A stretch of 31,495 nt of DNA. Origin: JAJKIP01 sp040509055. Lineage in GTDB: Bacteria; Bacteroidota; Bacteroidia; Chitinophagales; Chitinophagaceae. The translations under genes were made by a program, and so were the position numbers. Of this stretch, positions 16,035 to 24,011 are shown piece by piece; position 1 is the first letter of the stretch; every line of letters begins with the position of its first letter. Under the pieces are notes generated by a model that was given only the letters and a program-made list of their open reading frames with translations, was not told the origin of the DNA and did not search any database. The DNA lies in contig JBEVLT010000407.1 in assembly GCA_040509055.1 (NCBI GenBank), positions 1-31,495 of the forward strand, read 5' to 3'.

Positions 16035-16739
16035 TCACCGGCCGGCATACAGCAAAAAGATGGCCGGCCGCTTGTGCAGATCGACGGGTTGATTTTTCCA
16101 CTGCGCGATCGTTTGGGTGCGTATCCATTCATTCTTTCCCGTGAGGTCGGCGGCGATGCAAAGCCGCGTGGCCGGGCGGCTGTTTTTGATAAGCGCTTCC
16201 ATCAGCTGGTTATTGCGGTAGGGGGTTTCTATAAAAATCTGCGTGCAGTTTTTTTGTTGCGATTCGGTCTCCAGCTCACGGATGGCCTTGCCACGCTGCT
16301 GGCTGTCGATCGGCAGGTACCCGGCAAAACGGAATTGCTGCCCGTTCATACCACTGGCCATCAGCGCCAGCAGGATGGAGCTGGGTCCGACAAGCGGCCT
16401 GACCGTGGCATTCATGTCCTGTGCCGCAGCTACCAGCAGCTGGCCGGGATCGGCGATGCCGGGGCAACCGGCTTCGCTGATGATGCCGATGTTTTTTTGT
16501 TCCCTGATCTTTTGGCGAAATGCTTCCCGTACTTCTTCTTCTGCCTTGTGAATGGTAAACCATTCATAGTCGTCGATGACCATTTCTTTCCAGATGGATT
16601 TGAGAAACCGCCTGGCGCTCCGCTCGTTTTCGGTAAAAAATACGCGGCAGTCCTGCACGGCATCCAATACAGAAGCAGGAAGAACGGACGATCCTGTTTC
16701 GTCCAGCAAAGAAGGGATCAGGTAAACGATGGCTGCCAT
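16035..16739 (-). CDS. SAM-dependent methyltransferase, tetrapyrrole methylase (RsmI-like) family
   Basis: A protein of about 234 aa with the tetrapyrrole-methylase fold: an N-terminal strand AAIVYLIPSLL, the acidic patch FFTENERSARRFLKS, the SAM-binding segment GIISEAGCPGIADPG, then VGPSSILLALMASGM and IFIETPYRN. The last three segments closely follow RsmI, which 2'-O-methylates C1402 of 16S rRNA. The N-terminus differs from standard RsmI (no GTPIGN start), so this is probably the Bacteroidota paralogue often annotated as a SAM-dependent methyltransferase, and its rRNA target is not certain. The frame opens with a TTG at 16745, but the ATG at 16739 is better. That start is two bases after the EI24 stop, so the two genes are co-transcribed. 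Confidence 0.85.
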   Translation of the reverse strand: MAAIVYLIPSLLDETGSSVLPASVLDAVQDCRVFFTENERSARRFLKSIWKEMVIDDYEWFTIHKAEEEVREAFRQKIREQKNIGIISEAGCPGIADPGQLLVAAAQDMNATVRPLVGPSSILLALMASGMNGQQFRFAGYLPIDSQQRGKAIRELETESQQKNCTQIFIETPYRNNQLMEALIKNSRPATRLCIAADLTGKNEWIRTQTIAQWKNQPVDLHKRPAIFLLYAGR

Positions 16740-16741
16740 AC

Positions 16742-17488
16742 TCAACTTTTTTTCACCTGGCTCACGGTAAGGGTAGCCGCAATGATGGCATAGGCGGGTG
16801 CAAAAATGATGATGGTGTGCATCAGGTAAAACAGGACGCCATTGCCCGTGGCCAGTCCTTTGTGACGACCGATGAAATGGATGCTTTGCGTGGCGGAGTA
16901 ATTAGTCCGGGCAAACCCGTAGTCGAGCATGGAGCAGCCGTAATAATAGCACTCCATAAAAATAACGATCAGCGGGGTAATCCACCCGACCACAGGTACG
17001 AGCGACAAAAGCATCAGCGCTATCAGGTAGATCGTTTGCCAGCCGCAGTTGCGTACAGCTATGCGAACGCCCCTGGCAGCTTCCTTCCGGATGCCGCTCC
17101 AGTTCCGGATGTTTTCGTTGCCCTCGATAATGGCGTCCGTTTTGCGGCTCAGGTAGGCAAACAGCGGGGAGCCAATGATCAGGCAGATGTATTTGAAGAA
17201 CGAAAAGTAAAACAGCAGCAGCGTGAGCCAGAGAATGATGCCGGCAAAGGTGAACAGAAAGCCCAGCAGGCTGTTGCGGAACTTTTGTATCCAGTCGCTG
17301 AGGTGCAGGAAATAGGTGATGTATTCGATGACGGCGGTGGCCGATTTGGCAAAAAAATACATGCCGGTAATGAACAGCGCCGTATAGATCAGTCCAGGGA
17401 TCAATACCCATTTCCACAGGCGGTGCTGTACGATGAACCGGTGGGCCAGTCCCCAGGATTGGATCGCGATGACGATTTCTTTGAGCAA
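16742..17488 (-). CDS. EI24 domain membrane protein (CysZ/EI24 family)
   Basis: A 248-aa integral membrane protein with the EI24 (PF07264) pattern. It has transmembrane segments near residues 27-48 and 72-95, a cluster at 95-110 (FFKYICLIIGSPLFAYLSRK, a family hallmark), and further helices near 150-180 and 220-243. CysZ members carry sulfate; for Bacteroidota homologues the substrate is unknown. The only start available between the preceding in-frame TAG and the first conserved segment is a TTG at 17486-17488 (MLKEIVIAIQSWG), so a TTG start is likely. It is the upstream partner of the RsmI-like methyltransferase and is divergent from the glycosylase gene. Confidence 0.85.
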   Translation of the reverse strand: MLKEIVIAIQSWGLAHRFIVQHRLWKWVLIPGLIYTALFITGMYFFAKSATAVIEYITYFLHLSDWIQKFRNSLLGFLFTFAGIILWLTLLLFYFSFFKYICLIIGSPLFAYLSRKTDAIIEGNENIRNWSGIRKEAARGVRIAVRNCGWQTIYLIALMLLSLVPVVGWITPLIVIFMECYYYGCSMLDYGFARTNYSATQSIHFIGRHKGLATGNGVLFYLMHTIIIFAPAYAIIAATLTVSQVKKS

Positions 17489-17492
17489 AACC

Positions 17493-17500
17493 TAAATTTG
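17493..17500 (+). promoter_or_regulatory. TAAATTTG, possible -7 element for the DNA glycosylase gene
   Basis: An exact TAnnTTTG match on the plus strand, just outside the EI24 start. It would give a leader of about 150 nucleotides before the ATG at 17656. No matching -33 box is seen, so it could be chance. Confidence 0.25.
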
Positions 17501-17519
17501 GCTGGTAAATATAAGGAAG

Positions 17520-17655
17520 AGTAGGAAGTTGGAACCAGGAAGTTCGAAGCAAGGGGGAAGGAGGATGGATGACGATGGGGTCGGAGAAGGGATGATGACC
17601 GGTATTGGATGATGATTTGGCGATGACGAATGATGGTGTTATAAAATAAAGAGGA
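17520..17655. repeat. purine-rich GATGA-word spacer
   Basis: This gap is strongly G/A-biased on the plus strand and built from variants of GATGA. It includes GGATGATGATTTG (17607-17619), which recurs exactly at 20208-20220 in another spacer. It has no ORF of interest. It may be a dispersed low-complexity intergenic sequence. Confidence 0.45.
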
Positions 17656-18261
17656 ATGAAAAAGCTGGAGCTGGATTTTTATCGCAGGAGTGATGTGCTG
17701 CAGGTATCGCGGGAGTTGATCGGCAAGCTGGTGGTGACCCGGTGGAACGGTATCGTTACGTCAGGACGCATCGTGGAGTGCGAGGCTTATGCCGGGCCGG
17801 CAGACAAAGCTTCGCATGCGGCCGGAGGACGACGCACGACGCGGACGGAGATCATGTATGCCGCAGGCGGCGTGGCCTATGTGTACCTGTGTTATGGCAT
17901 TCATCATATGCTGAACGTGGTGACGAATGAGGCAGATATACCGCATGCCATCCTGGTCCGGGCGCTGGAACCGGTAAAAGGCGTAGCCGAAATGCTGCGC
18001 CGCACCAATAAGCCGGATCCCGATCATACGCTGACCCGCGGACCAGGTAATGTGTGCAAGGCACTGGGTGTTTTTACCTTTCATACGGGCATGTCGCTGC
18101 GGAGCCGGGAGCTGTTTATTGCCGACGATGGATTTGCTTATCCTGCAAGCGCCATTCATGCCTCTCCCCGTATCGGCGTGGATTATGCCGGCGCCGATGC
18201 TGCGCTACCCTACCGTTTTTATGTAAAAGGCAATCCATATGTCAGCGGCAAACCCAAATAA
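17656..18261 (+). CDS. mpg: 3-methyladenine DNA glycosylase (AAG/MPG family)
   Basis: A 201-aa base-excision repair enzyme of the alkyladenine DNA glycosylase fold that removes N3-methyladenine, hypoxanthine and related bases from DNA. Aligning with the human enzyme, the catalytic Glu125 and Tyr127 correspond to E43 and Y45 in GRIVECEAYAGP, and His136 corresponds to H54 in KASHAAGG. The strand AYVYLCYGIHHMLNVV and the LTRGPGNVCKALG loop are also typical. The length matches bacterial members. The ATG at 17656 starts at MKKLELDFYRR. The transporter gene follows on the same strand after about 70 bases, with no functional link. Confidence 0.95.
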   Translation: MKKLELDFYRRSDVLQVSRELIGKLVVTRWNGIVTSGRIVECEAYAGPADKASHAAGGRRTTRTEIMYAAGGVAYVYLCYGIHHMLNVVTNEADIPHAILVRALEPVKGVAEMLRRTNKPDPDHTLTRGPGNVCKALGVFTFHTGMSLRSRELFIADDGFAYPASAIHASPRIGVDYAGADAALPYRFYVKGNPYVSGKPK

Positions 18262-18332
18262 ACCGGCTGATCTTAAAATGATCGCGGGGTTTCCGGCAGG
18301 CGTTGTATCTTGAAAAGAAAAACTTGCCAACC

Positions 18333-19805
18333 TTGAACAAACCAAAACTGCGGTGGCTGTCGCTCCTGTCCGGCATCCTTGTTTCACTCTTTATCTATTT
18401 TGTCAATCCTTTCGGCAGCGATACAGGTGCTGTAAAGGTGCTTGCCGTTGGCGGCCTCATGATCACCTGGTGGGTGACCGAAGCGCTGCCCATGCCCGTG
18501 GTGGCGCTGTTACCGCTCATTCTATTCCCCCTGTTGCGGATCAGCAGCATGGAAGCGGCCGCCATTCCCTATGCCAACCCGGTCATTTATCTCTTTCTCG
18601 GCGGCTTCATGCTGGGGCTGGCCATTGAAAAGTGGAACCTGCACCGGCGCATTGCCCTGAATATCGTACGCCTGACCGGCACCAGTGGCAACAGGATCGT
18701 GCTCGGCTTTATCCTGGCTACCGGGCTGCTGAGCATGTGGCTGAGCAATACGGCCACGACCATGATGATGTTTCCCATCGCCCTTTCCGTGATCCATGTG
18801 ATGAAGGAGAACCATGGCCGGGAAGGAAACATGGCCAATTTTTCCCTGACCATCATGCTGGCTATCGCTTATGCCTCCAATATCGGGGGCATTGCCACTG
18901 TCATTGGCACGCCGCCCAACGTAGCCTATGTGAATTATATCCGGGACAAGTACAGCTACAATGTCGATTTTATCGACTGGATGCTTATTTGTACACCGCT
19001 GTCCATTTTACTGCTGATCTGCCTGTACTGGGTGATGGTGAAATGGCTGTATCCCAATCGCATCAAATCGGACCACGCCACGCGGGGCCTGATCCGGAAC
19101 GAACTGGCCAAACTGGGCCCCCTGTCGGCGTCTGAATTGCGGGTGCTGATCATTTTCGCGTTTACGGCCCTGCTCTGGATATTCCGGGGGTTCATTATAA
19201 AAATACCGGGACTGGAGCGCCTGGATGATACGATGATTGCCGTGATGTGCGCCGTGGCCCTGTTTATCTGCCCGGCCGGCTCCAGGCAAACAAATAAAGA
19301 AGCCGATTCCGAAGAAGCACCTACCGGGGCGCTGCTGGAATGGAAGGATACCGGTAAAATGGCCTGGGGTATTTTGCTGCTGTTTGGTGGCGGTATCTCG
19401 CTGGCCAATGCCATGGAAAAGGCAGGCCTGATCCAGCAACTGGGGCATTGGCTGGCACAGTTTGCCGGCAATGGTTTTATGCTGGTTTTCATCATTACCC
19501 TGGTATCTCTTTTCATCAGCGAGGTGATGAGCAATGTGGCGCAGGTGATCGTTTTTGCCCCGGTCGTTTCGTCGCTGGCAGATGCCCTGCATATCAATCC
19601 GCTGCTGCTGGGCATACCGATGACGCTGGGCGCCAGCTGTGCGGGCATGCTGCCCATGGGTACGCCGCCGAATGCGATCGTATTTGCCAGCGGCCATATC
19701 CGGCTGAAGCAGATGACCATTGCCGGATTTGCCATGAACATTGTGGCTGTAATCCTGATCACGCTGTTTTGCTGGTTCCTGCTCCCGTTGTTGATGAAAA
19801 TGTAA
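18333..19805 (+). CDS. SLC13/DASS family sodium:dicarboxylate (or sulfate) symporter
   Basis: An inner-membrane transporter of about 490 aa and roughly 11-12 helices from the divalent anion:sodium symporter family, which imports C4-dicarboxylates, citrate or sulfate with Na+. Both inverted repeats are visible. The first has SNTATTMMMFPIAL and later GTPPNVAYV. The second has SNVAQVIVFAPV, in which the usual SNT threonine is Val, and GMLPMGTPPNAIVFASGHI. There is no ATG at the front. In-frame TTG codons lie at 18303, 18324 and 18333. A TATCTTG box at 18306-18312 resembles a -7 element, which would leave 18324 or 18333 as the start; I chose 18333 because it gives MNKPKLRWLSLLSG. The substrate cannot be told from sequence by eye. 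Confidence 0.88.
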   Translation: MNKPKLRWLSLLSGILVSLFIYFVNPFGSDTGAVKVLAVGGLMITWWVTEALPMPVVALLPLILFPLLRISSMEAAAIPYANPVIYLFLGGFMLGLAIEKWNLHRRIALNIVRLTGTSGNRIVLGFILATGLLSMWLSNTATTMMMFPIALSVIHVMKENHGREGNMANFSLTIMLAIAYASNIGGIATVIGTPPNVAYVNYIRDKYSYNVDFIDWMLICTPLSILLLICLYWVMVKWLYPNRIKSDHATRGLIRNELAKLGPLSASELRVLIIFAFTALLWIFRGFIIKIPGLERLDDTMIAVMCAVALFICPAGSRQTNKEADSEEAPTGALLEWKDTGKMAWGILLLFGGGISLANAMEKAGLIQQLGHWLAQFAGNGFMLVFIITLVSLFISEVMSNVAQVIVFAPVVSSLADALHINPLLLGIPMTLGASCAGMLPMGTPPNAIVFASGHIRLKQMTIAGFAMNIVAVILITLFCWFLLPLLMKM

Positions 19806-19840
19806 ATAAGCCCGAACTTTGAACGGCAGAAACAGAACGT

Positions 19841-20197
19841 ATGCAGAAGAAAAACACAGGAAAAAAACAGCAGCCGGACAGCCATGGGTTTGTGTACAGC
19901 ACCGATCCGGGTTTTCGGTTTGAAGAGGCGCCGGACAATAGCGAAACCCTGCCGCCCGCGCAGCAAAAACTGAAAGTACGGCTGGATACCAAACACAGGG
20001 CCGGCAAAGCCGTTACCCTGGTGGAGGGGTTTGCCGGTAAGGACGACGACCTGCAGGACCTGGGCAAAAAGCTAAAGTCGTTTTGTGGTACCGGTGGATC
20101 GGCCAAGGACGGGGAGATCATTATACAGGGCGATCAGCGCGACAAAGTGCTGCAGTGGCTGCAGAAGAACGGGTATAAGCTGTCGAAAAAGATATGA
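19841..20197 (+). CDS. yciH: SUI1/eIF1 family translation factor YciH
   Basis: A 118-aa homologue of eukaryotic initiation factor 1. The SUI1 core runs from about residue 42 (QKLKVRLDTKHRAGKAVTLV) through FAGKDDDLQDLGKKLKSFCG and the glycine loop TGGSAKDGEIIIQGDQRDKV to the C-terminal WLQKNGYKLSKK. Bacterial YciH binds the 30S subunit and can discriminate against non-canonical initiation. It begins 35 bases after the transporter stop. The ~40-residue N-terminal extension is polar and likely disordered, as in other Bacteroidota members. Confidence 0.94.
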   Translation: MQKKNTGKKQQPDSHGFVYSTDPGFRFEEAPDNSETLPPAQQKLKVRLDTKHRAGKAVTLVEGFAGKDDDLQDLGKKLKSFCGTGGSAKDGEIIIQGDQRDKVLQWLQKNGYKLSKKI

Positions 20198-20336
20198 TGC
20201 AGATAAGGGATGATGATTTGCAGGGGTTGATAGCTGGGCTTACTTTCCTCTCATAACTACTTTCAGGTGGATGATAGATGACGGTTGGGGATAGCTGGTT
20301 GAAGATGGCGCTACCGGCATACTCGTTTGAATGGAT
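20198..20336. repeat. convergent spacer with short direct repeats
   Basis: The gap between yciH and the CDGSH gene has no gene. It contains GGATGATGATTTG (20208-20220, shared with 17607-17619) and two copies of GATAGCTGG (20229-20237 and 20290-20298). TTGAATGGATTCAA (20327-20340) is a short palindrome that runs over the CDGSH stop codon and might aid termination. Confidence 0.4.
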
Positions 20337-20774
20337 TCAACCGCGAAACCCGGCCGGTGCATGGCTGCCGTCGCACCAGGGCTTGTTGTTCGATGCGCCG
20401 CAGCGGCACAGGGCCACGGCTTCCGTCCGGGTCTCTTCCCGGCCATCGCTGTGTACGATCACGCATTCGGACTGAATGAGGTAAGGGCCATCGGGCGATA
20501 CGATCACTTTCACCGTTTCTGTTCCGGTAGCGGGTTCTTCGGGTTGAGCCGCAACAGCTTCGTTCATAAAATAACTCAGGGCTCCGCTTGGGCATTGCTT
20601 TACCTGCTCAATGATACGACCGGTGTTGGCGCCATTCATTTTCACCCAGGGTCGTTCCCTCGGGTTGAATACGTCGATCAGCCCCTTCCAGCAAATCGTG
20701 GAGTGAATGCATACGGCTGGTTTCCATACCACCGTTACTTCGTTGTTTGTATAATGATGGGTGTCCTTAGGCAT
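20337..20774 (-). CDS. fusion of a 4Fe-4S mono-cluster domain and a CDGSH iron-sulfur domain
   Basis: A 145-aa protein with two iron-sulfur modules. Residues 12-70 match the YjdI-type divergent 4Fe-4S domain (Fer4_19), with C22 and C28 in PAVCIHSTICWKG and C61 in KQCPSGAL. Residues 88-145 hold a CDGSH domain with ligands C123, C125, C134 and H138 in the exact CxC-x8-CxxxH spacing, ending WCDGSHAPAGF. The two are joined by a Glu/Ala/Pro linker. CDGSH domains bind a 2Fe-2S cluster on a Cys3-His site and act in redox or cluster transfer. It lies downstream of icd on the same strand, with a 131-base gap, so a link to isocitrate dehydrogenase is not proven. Confidence 0.93.
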   Translation of the reverse strand: MPKDTHHYTNNEVTVVWKPAVCIHSTICWKGLIDVFNPRERPWVKMNGANTGRIIEQVKQCPSGALSYFMNEAVAAQPEEPATGTETVKVIVSPDGPYLIQSECVIVHSDGREETRTEAVALCRCGASNNKPWCDGSHAPAGFRG

Positions 20775-20905
20775 TCTCTGTTTGAGGTTTGATATCCGGG
20801 GTTATGGCCGTCGTTAAGAGTATACAGTATTGGTATTTCAATAATCACGATAACACCGAACCTCAAACCTTGAACTCAACCTTAACTCTCTGACTGCGAC
20901 CAGGA
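20775..20905. repeat. spacer with a 10-bp inverted repeat and CAAACC-type words
   Basis: GTTTGAGGTT (20780-20789) and AACCTCAAAC (20859-20868) are perfect inverted copies around a 69-base loop. The right arm continues in a run of CTCAAACCTTGAACTCAACC type. The left arm is followed by ATATCCGG, which also occurs in the arginine-operon spacer at 6127-6134. It may be a dispersed intergenic element. Confidence 0.4.
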
Positions 20906-22357
20906 TCACTGGCCCTGCGCCAGGCTATACGCTTTCTTATTTCCCCAGCTGTTCAGCAGCTCCAGCGAGCATATCTTGAAGTCGCCGCTCAGGCTTACAT
21001 ACAGCCCGATCACATCCTGCTGGTTCAGCGGTAAGCCGTCGATGCTTTCAAACCGTACATTGTACTGGTTCACCAGGTTGGTAAATACTGACCCGGTCGG
21101 CCACACCTGCGTACCACGGTTGCTTACGTTCACCAGGATGAACTTTACACCGGCATGCCGCCTGCATTTGTGGGCAATAGCTTCCGGTTGCTTATCGCTT
21201 TCGATAAACATGTCCACCCCTACGATCTGCTCTTCTTCGCTTTCGGCAGACACGAGCATGGGATTTTTTTCCAGTTTGAAGAAGGTGGGTGTTGCCGGCA
21301 TGTTCGGCAGCAGCTCTTTGGCATTTTGCTTCGGTTGCCGGCCAAAGTTGCCGATGATGGCTTCGGCAAACTGCGTGGTGTTCAGCGCCGGCAGGCCCTT
21401 GTCGCCAAAGTCGCCGGTGCGTACGCCCTGTTCCAGTGTATAGAGCAGCGCATTTTCGATCTCGGCCGCGTTGGCCATATAGCCCAGGTGGCGAAGCATG
21501 GCCAGGCCGCTGAGCAGCAGGGCCGTCGGGTTGGCTATATTTTTACCGGCTATATCGGGCGCCGTGCCGTGTACGGCTTCGAAGATGCAGATATGATCGC
21601 CGATATTGGCAGAAGGCGCAAAGCCCAGCCCGCCTACCAGGCCGGCGCAGAGATCGGAAACGATATCGCCCTGCAGGTTGGTCAGCACTACCACATCAAA
21701 ACTGTCCGGCCGGGTCACGAGTTTCATACACAGGTCGTCCACGATCACATCATCGGCCTTCAGGTCGGGGTAGTCTTTGGCTACTTCGTAAAAACACTCC
21801 AGGAACAGGCCGTCTGTTATTTTCATGATGTTGGCCTTGTGTCCGCAGGTAATGCGGCGGGCCTTTTTCTTGCGGGCCATCTCAAAAGCATACTTGATCA
21901 CCTGCAGGCTGCCCGGGCGGGTGATGAAGCGGCGGCTCAATGCCACGTCGTGCGTGAGCATGTGCTCGATGCCGCCATAGGTATCTTCGATATTTTCGCG
22001 CACCACCGTGATGTCGATCGGGATGCCGGCCTTGCTGAATACAGTGTCCACGCCGTGCAGGGTCTGGAACACCCGTTTGTTGGCATAGGTATTCCAGGTT
22101 TTCCGGGCCGTTACGTTCACACTTTTTACGCCCTTGCCTTTCGGGGTTTCCATCGGGCCTTTGAACAGCACCCCCAGGTCTTCGATGGTTTGCTTGGCTT
22201 CGGGCGTCATGCCATTGGAAAAGCCTTTGTCGAACACCCACTTGCCCATGTCTACGAATTCATATTCCAGCGGTGTTTTATTGGCTTCAAAAACTTTGAG
22301 AACGGCATCCATAATTTCCGGTCCTATACCATCTCCCTTGGCTACGGCTATCTTCAT
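20906..22357 (-). CDS. icd: isocitrate dehydrogenase, long Thermus-type form
   Basis: A 483-aa decarboxylating dehydrogenase of the TCA cycle that converts isocitrate to 2-oxoglutarate. The isocitrate/isopropylmalate dehydrogenase core is clear: GDGIGPEIM (8-16), VRENIEDTYGG (119-129), the catalytic-lysine region CGHKANIMK (171-179) and the signature NLQGDIVSDLCAGLVGGLG (227-245), then EAVHGTAPDIAGKNIANP. After about residue 345 there is a C-terminal extension of roughly 140 residues that lacks the core motifs, as in Thermus thermophilus isocitrate dehydrogenase and many Bacteroidota. NAD/NADP preference cannot be read safely here. It has its own TAAATTTG -7 element and is divergent from apaG. 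Confidence 0.93.
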   Translation of the reverse strand: MKIAVAKGDGIGPEIMDAVLKVFEANKTPLEYEFVDMGKWVFDKGFSNGMTPEAKQTIEDLGVLFKGPMETPKGKGVKSVNVTARKTWNTYANKRVFQTLHGVDTVFSKAGIPIDITVVRENIEDTYGGIEHMLTHDVALSRRFITRPGSLQVIKYAFEMARKKKARRITCGHKANIMKITDGLFLECFYEVAKDYPDLKADDVIVDDLCMKLVTRPDSFDVVVLTNLQGDIVSDLCAGLVGGLGFAPSANIGDHICIFEAVHGTAPDIAGKNIANPTALLLSGLAMLRHLGYMANAAEIENALLYTLEQGVRTGDFGDKGLPALNTTQFAEAIIGNFGRQPKQNAKELLPNMPATPTFFKLEKNPMLVSAESEEEQIVGVDMFIESDKQPEAIAHKCRRHAGVKFILVNVSNRGTQVWPTGSVFTNLVNQYNVRFESIDGLPLNQQDVIGLYVSLSGDFKICSLELLNSWGNKKAYSLAQGQ

Positions 22358-22391
22358 ATATCTGAAATATTAAAAGTCTGCAATGTAGCTG

Positions 22392-22399
22392 CAAATTTA
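22392..22399 (-). promoter_or_regulatory. icd: TAAATTTG -7 element for icd
   Basis: An exact TAnnTTTG match on the minus strand, 34 bases before the icd ATG (22357). It predicts a leader of about 28 nucleotides. The expected -33 site is not a clear TTTG. Confidence 0.55.
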
Positions 22400-22467
22400 C
22401 GCTTTTGAAAAGTAAAACCGGGGGCCGGCCCGCCTGTCAGGGTTTTTCGTTATTTTTACTCAAACCG

Positions 22468-22860
22468 ATGGATATGAACAGCATGATTTCCGAAGGTGTG
22501 GAAGTAAGCGTAGAGACCTTCTATCAGCCGGATTACAGCAATCCTGTACAATCGGAATTTATGTTCGCTTATCGCATCACCCTCGAAAACCACAATGCGT
22601 TCCCGGTGAAGCTGCACCGCCGCAACTGGCAGATATTCGACAGCAACGGTACACACCGGGATGTGGAAGGAGAAGGCGTGGTGGGCGTGCAGCCGGTGAT
22701 CCAGCCCGGCGAAAGTTACCAGTACGTCAGCGGGTGCAACCTGCGGTCGGAAATGGGTAAAATGAAAGGCACTTACCAGATGGAGAACCTCGACAGCCGG
22801 CAGATGTTCGAGGTCAATATCCCTTCTTTTGAAATGGTGGTGCCGATGAAGTATAACTGA
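22468..22860 (+). CDS. apaG: ApaG (DUF525) protein
   Basis: A protein of about 130 aa with the ApaG beta-sandwich fold. Family features are FAYRITLENHNAFPVKLHRRNWQI (22537-22650 region), the VEGEGVVGVQP turn that holds the glycine-rich motif, IQPGESYQYVSG, and MKGTYQM near the end. ApaG is linked to cation and diadenosine tetraphosphate homeostasis in enterobacteria; its biochemical role is not settled. ATG codons at 22468, 22474 and 22483 are in frame. I use the first; 22474 would lose only two residues. Upstream the sequence is not coding. Its stop is only seven bases from the converging gldB stop. A weak TATTTTTA -7-like box is at 22451. Confidence 0.93.
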   Translation: MDMNSMISEGVEVSVETFYQPDYSNPVQSEFMFAYRITLENHNAFPVKLHRRNWQIFDSNGTHRDVEGEGVVGVQPVIQPGESYQYVSGCNLRSEMGKMKGTYQMENLDSRQMFEVNIPSFEMVVPMKYN

Positions 22861-22867
22861 TCAGCCT

Positions 22868-23908
22868 TTACTTCGGTTTGTACTTTGCTTCTTCCAGTAT
22901 TTGTTTCGCACTGGTTTGCATCACGGCTTCGGGCCGCAGTGCGGGATTGTTACCGGCAAATTTTGAAACGATCTGCCAGCCGATCCAGGCGCCGATATTA
23001 CCGGGCGAAGCGTCCTGCGGGAATACACTGGTAAACGGTGCTTCGCCGATATAGGTTTGTATGGTGGCCGGGTCGATGGAATACAACGATTCGTTCCTGA
23101 CAATATAGCTCCAGATCAGCCCTTCATTTTCGCGGCACCAGCGCAGCTGCTGCTCTGTATAGCCTGTTTTCACAGAATCGGGTGCCTCCGGTAAAAACTT
23201 ATCCAGCAGCCACCATTGTTTTCCTTTCTCGATCATCTGCTCGATCAGCGGTTTGCCGCTGCTGCGGTCCGGGAAGATGTCGTCGGTCACCAGTTTCATC
23301 ACATCGGCCGCGATGTACTCTTTGGCAAAGCGGCGGCTGCGGTAGCGTGGCGCTACGTTGTTGATAAAATATTCGTTGCTGTACAGCGAAAAACGGCTGC
23401 CCAGGTAAAACTGCAGGCTGATGCCGATAAAGCCATCGCCGAGAAAGTCGGGTGTGTAGTCGCCGCTACCGGTGCGGGCCAGGTCTTCAACCGAGTTCAT
23501 CGGGCCGATGACCGGGATGATGGTGGCCGGTACCTGGTAGCCCGGGAAATAATATTTTACATAGCGGAACGCATTTTCCAGCTGCTGCTTTACGCCGTCA
23601 AAACCGGCATAGCTCTTTTGCGCCGAATCATACAGCGGTTTGTACGCCCTGAAGAAGGCTTTGATGCTGCTGCTGTCGGTAACGCCGGCGATCATTTCCA
23701 GGTACGGCCGCAGGAATACCGGGTACCGGCGCTGCAATGCGTCCAGGCTGCGGTCAAGTTGCGTTGTGTCCATGGAAAAAAAATCCCGGTCGAACCGCTG
23801 CACGGCAAGACTGACCCGGATACCCGACACATCGGGCAGGTTCTTTTTATTACCGGAGCAGGCGGCGAAAAAGGCAATGACCAGGTAAAAAGCACTGATT
23901 TTTTGCAT
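22868..23908 (-). CDS. gldB: gliding motility lipoprotein GldB
   Basis: A lipoprotein of about 346 aa from the Bacteroidota GldB family, required for gliding in Flavobacterium and tied to the GldK-N/type IX secretion machinery. The ATG at 23908 starts a lipoprotein signal peptide (MQKISAFYLVIAFFAACSG) with the lipobox Cys at about residue 17. An alternative TTG at 23950 would add 14 residues and spoil the signal peptide. The mature part has the conserved FDRDFFSMDT, RYPVFLRPYLEMIAG and IPVIGPMNSVED stretches and no catalytic motif that I recognise. The presence of a sorting-domain peptidase at 878-2830 fits an organism with type IX secretion. A clear -7 element lies upstream. Confidence 0.93.
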   Translation of the reverse strand: MQKISAFYLVIAFFAACSGNKKNLPDVSGIRVSLAVQRFDRDFFSMDTTQLDRSLDALQRRYPVFLRPYLEMIAGVTDSSSIKAFFRAYKPLYDSAQKSYAGFDGVKQQLENAFRYVKYYFPGYQVPATIIPVIGPMNSVEDLARTGSGDYTPDFLGDGFIGISLQFYLGSRFSLYSNEYFINNVAPRYRSRRFAKEYIAADVMKLVTDDIFPDRSSGKPLIEQMIEKGKQWWLLDKFLPEAPDSVKTGYTEQQLRWCRENEGLIWSYIVRNESLYSIDPATIQTYIGEAPFTSVFPQDASPGNIGAWIGWQIVSKFAGNNPALRPEAVMQTSAKQILEEAKYKPK

Positions 23909-23947
23909 AGCTACTGAAAACGGAGAAAAGGAATGAATGTTGTGTGG

Positions 23948-23955
23948 CAAAGATA
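23948..23955 (-). promoter_or_regulatory. gldB: TATCTTTG -7 element for gldB
   Basis: An exact TAnnTTTG match on the minus strand, 39 bases before the gldB ATG (23908). It gives a leader of about 33 nucleotides and supports the ATG rather than the TTG at 23950, which would fall within the promoter. Confidence 0.55.
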
Positions 23956-23999
23956 GTTAGTGAGCAGGCGGCTTTTGGAAGGAAATGCAAATGGCAGTG

Positions 24000-24007
24000 T
24001 AAATTTG
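24000..24007 (+). promoter_or_regulatory. nadE: TAAATTTG -7 element abutting nadE
   Basis: An exact TAnnTTTG match ending only four bases before the nadE ATG (24012). A TTTTG at 23973-23977 stands 22 bases upstream, close to the usual -33 position. The spacing implies that transcription starts at or next to the ATG. Confidence 0.6.
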
Positions 24008-24011
24008 TAGT

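Noticed and set aside
21155..22408. 417-codon plus-strand open frame opposite icd
   Set aside because: Shadow of icd; it runs through the icd promoter and lacks any protein feature.
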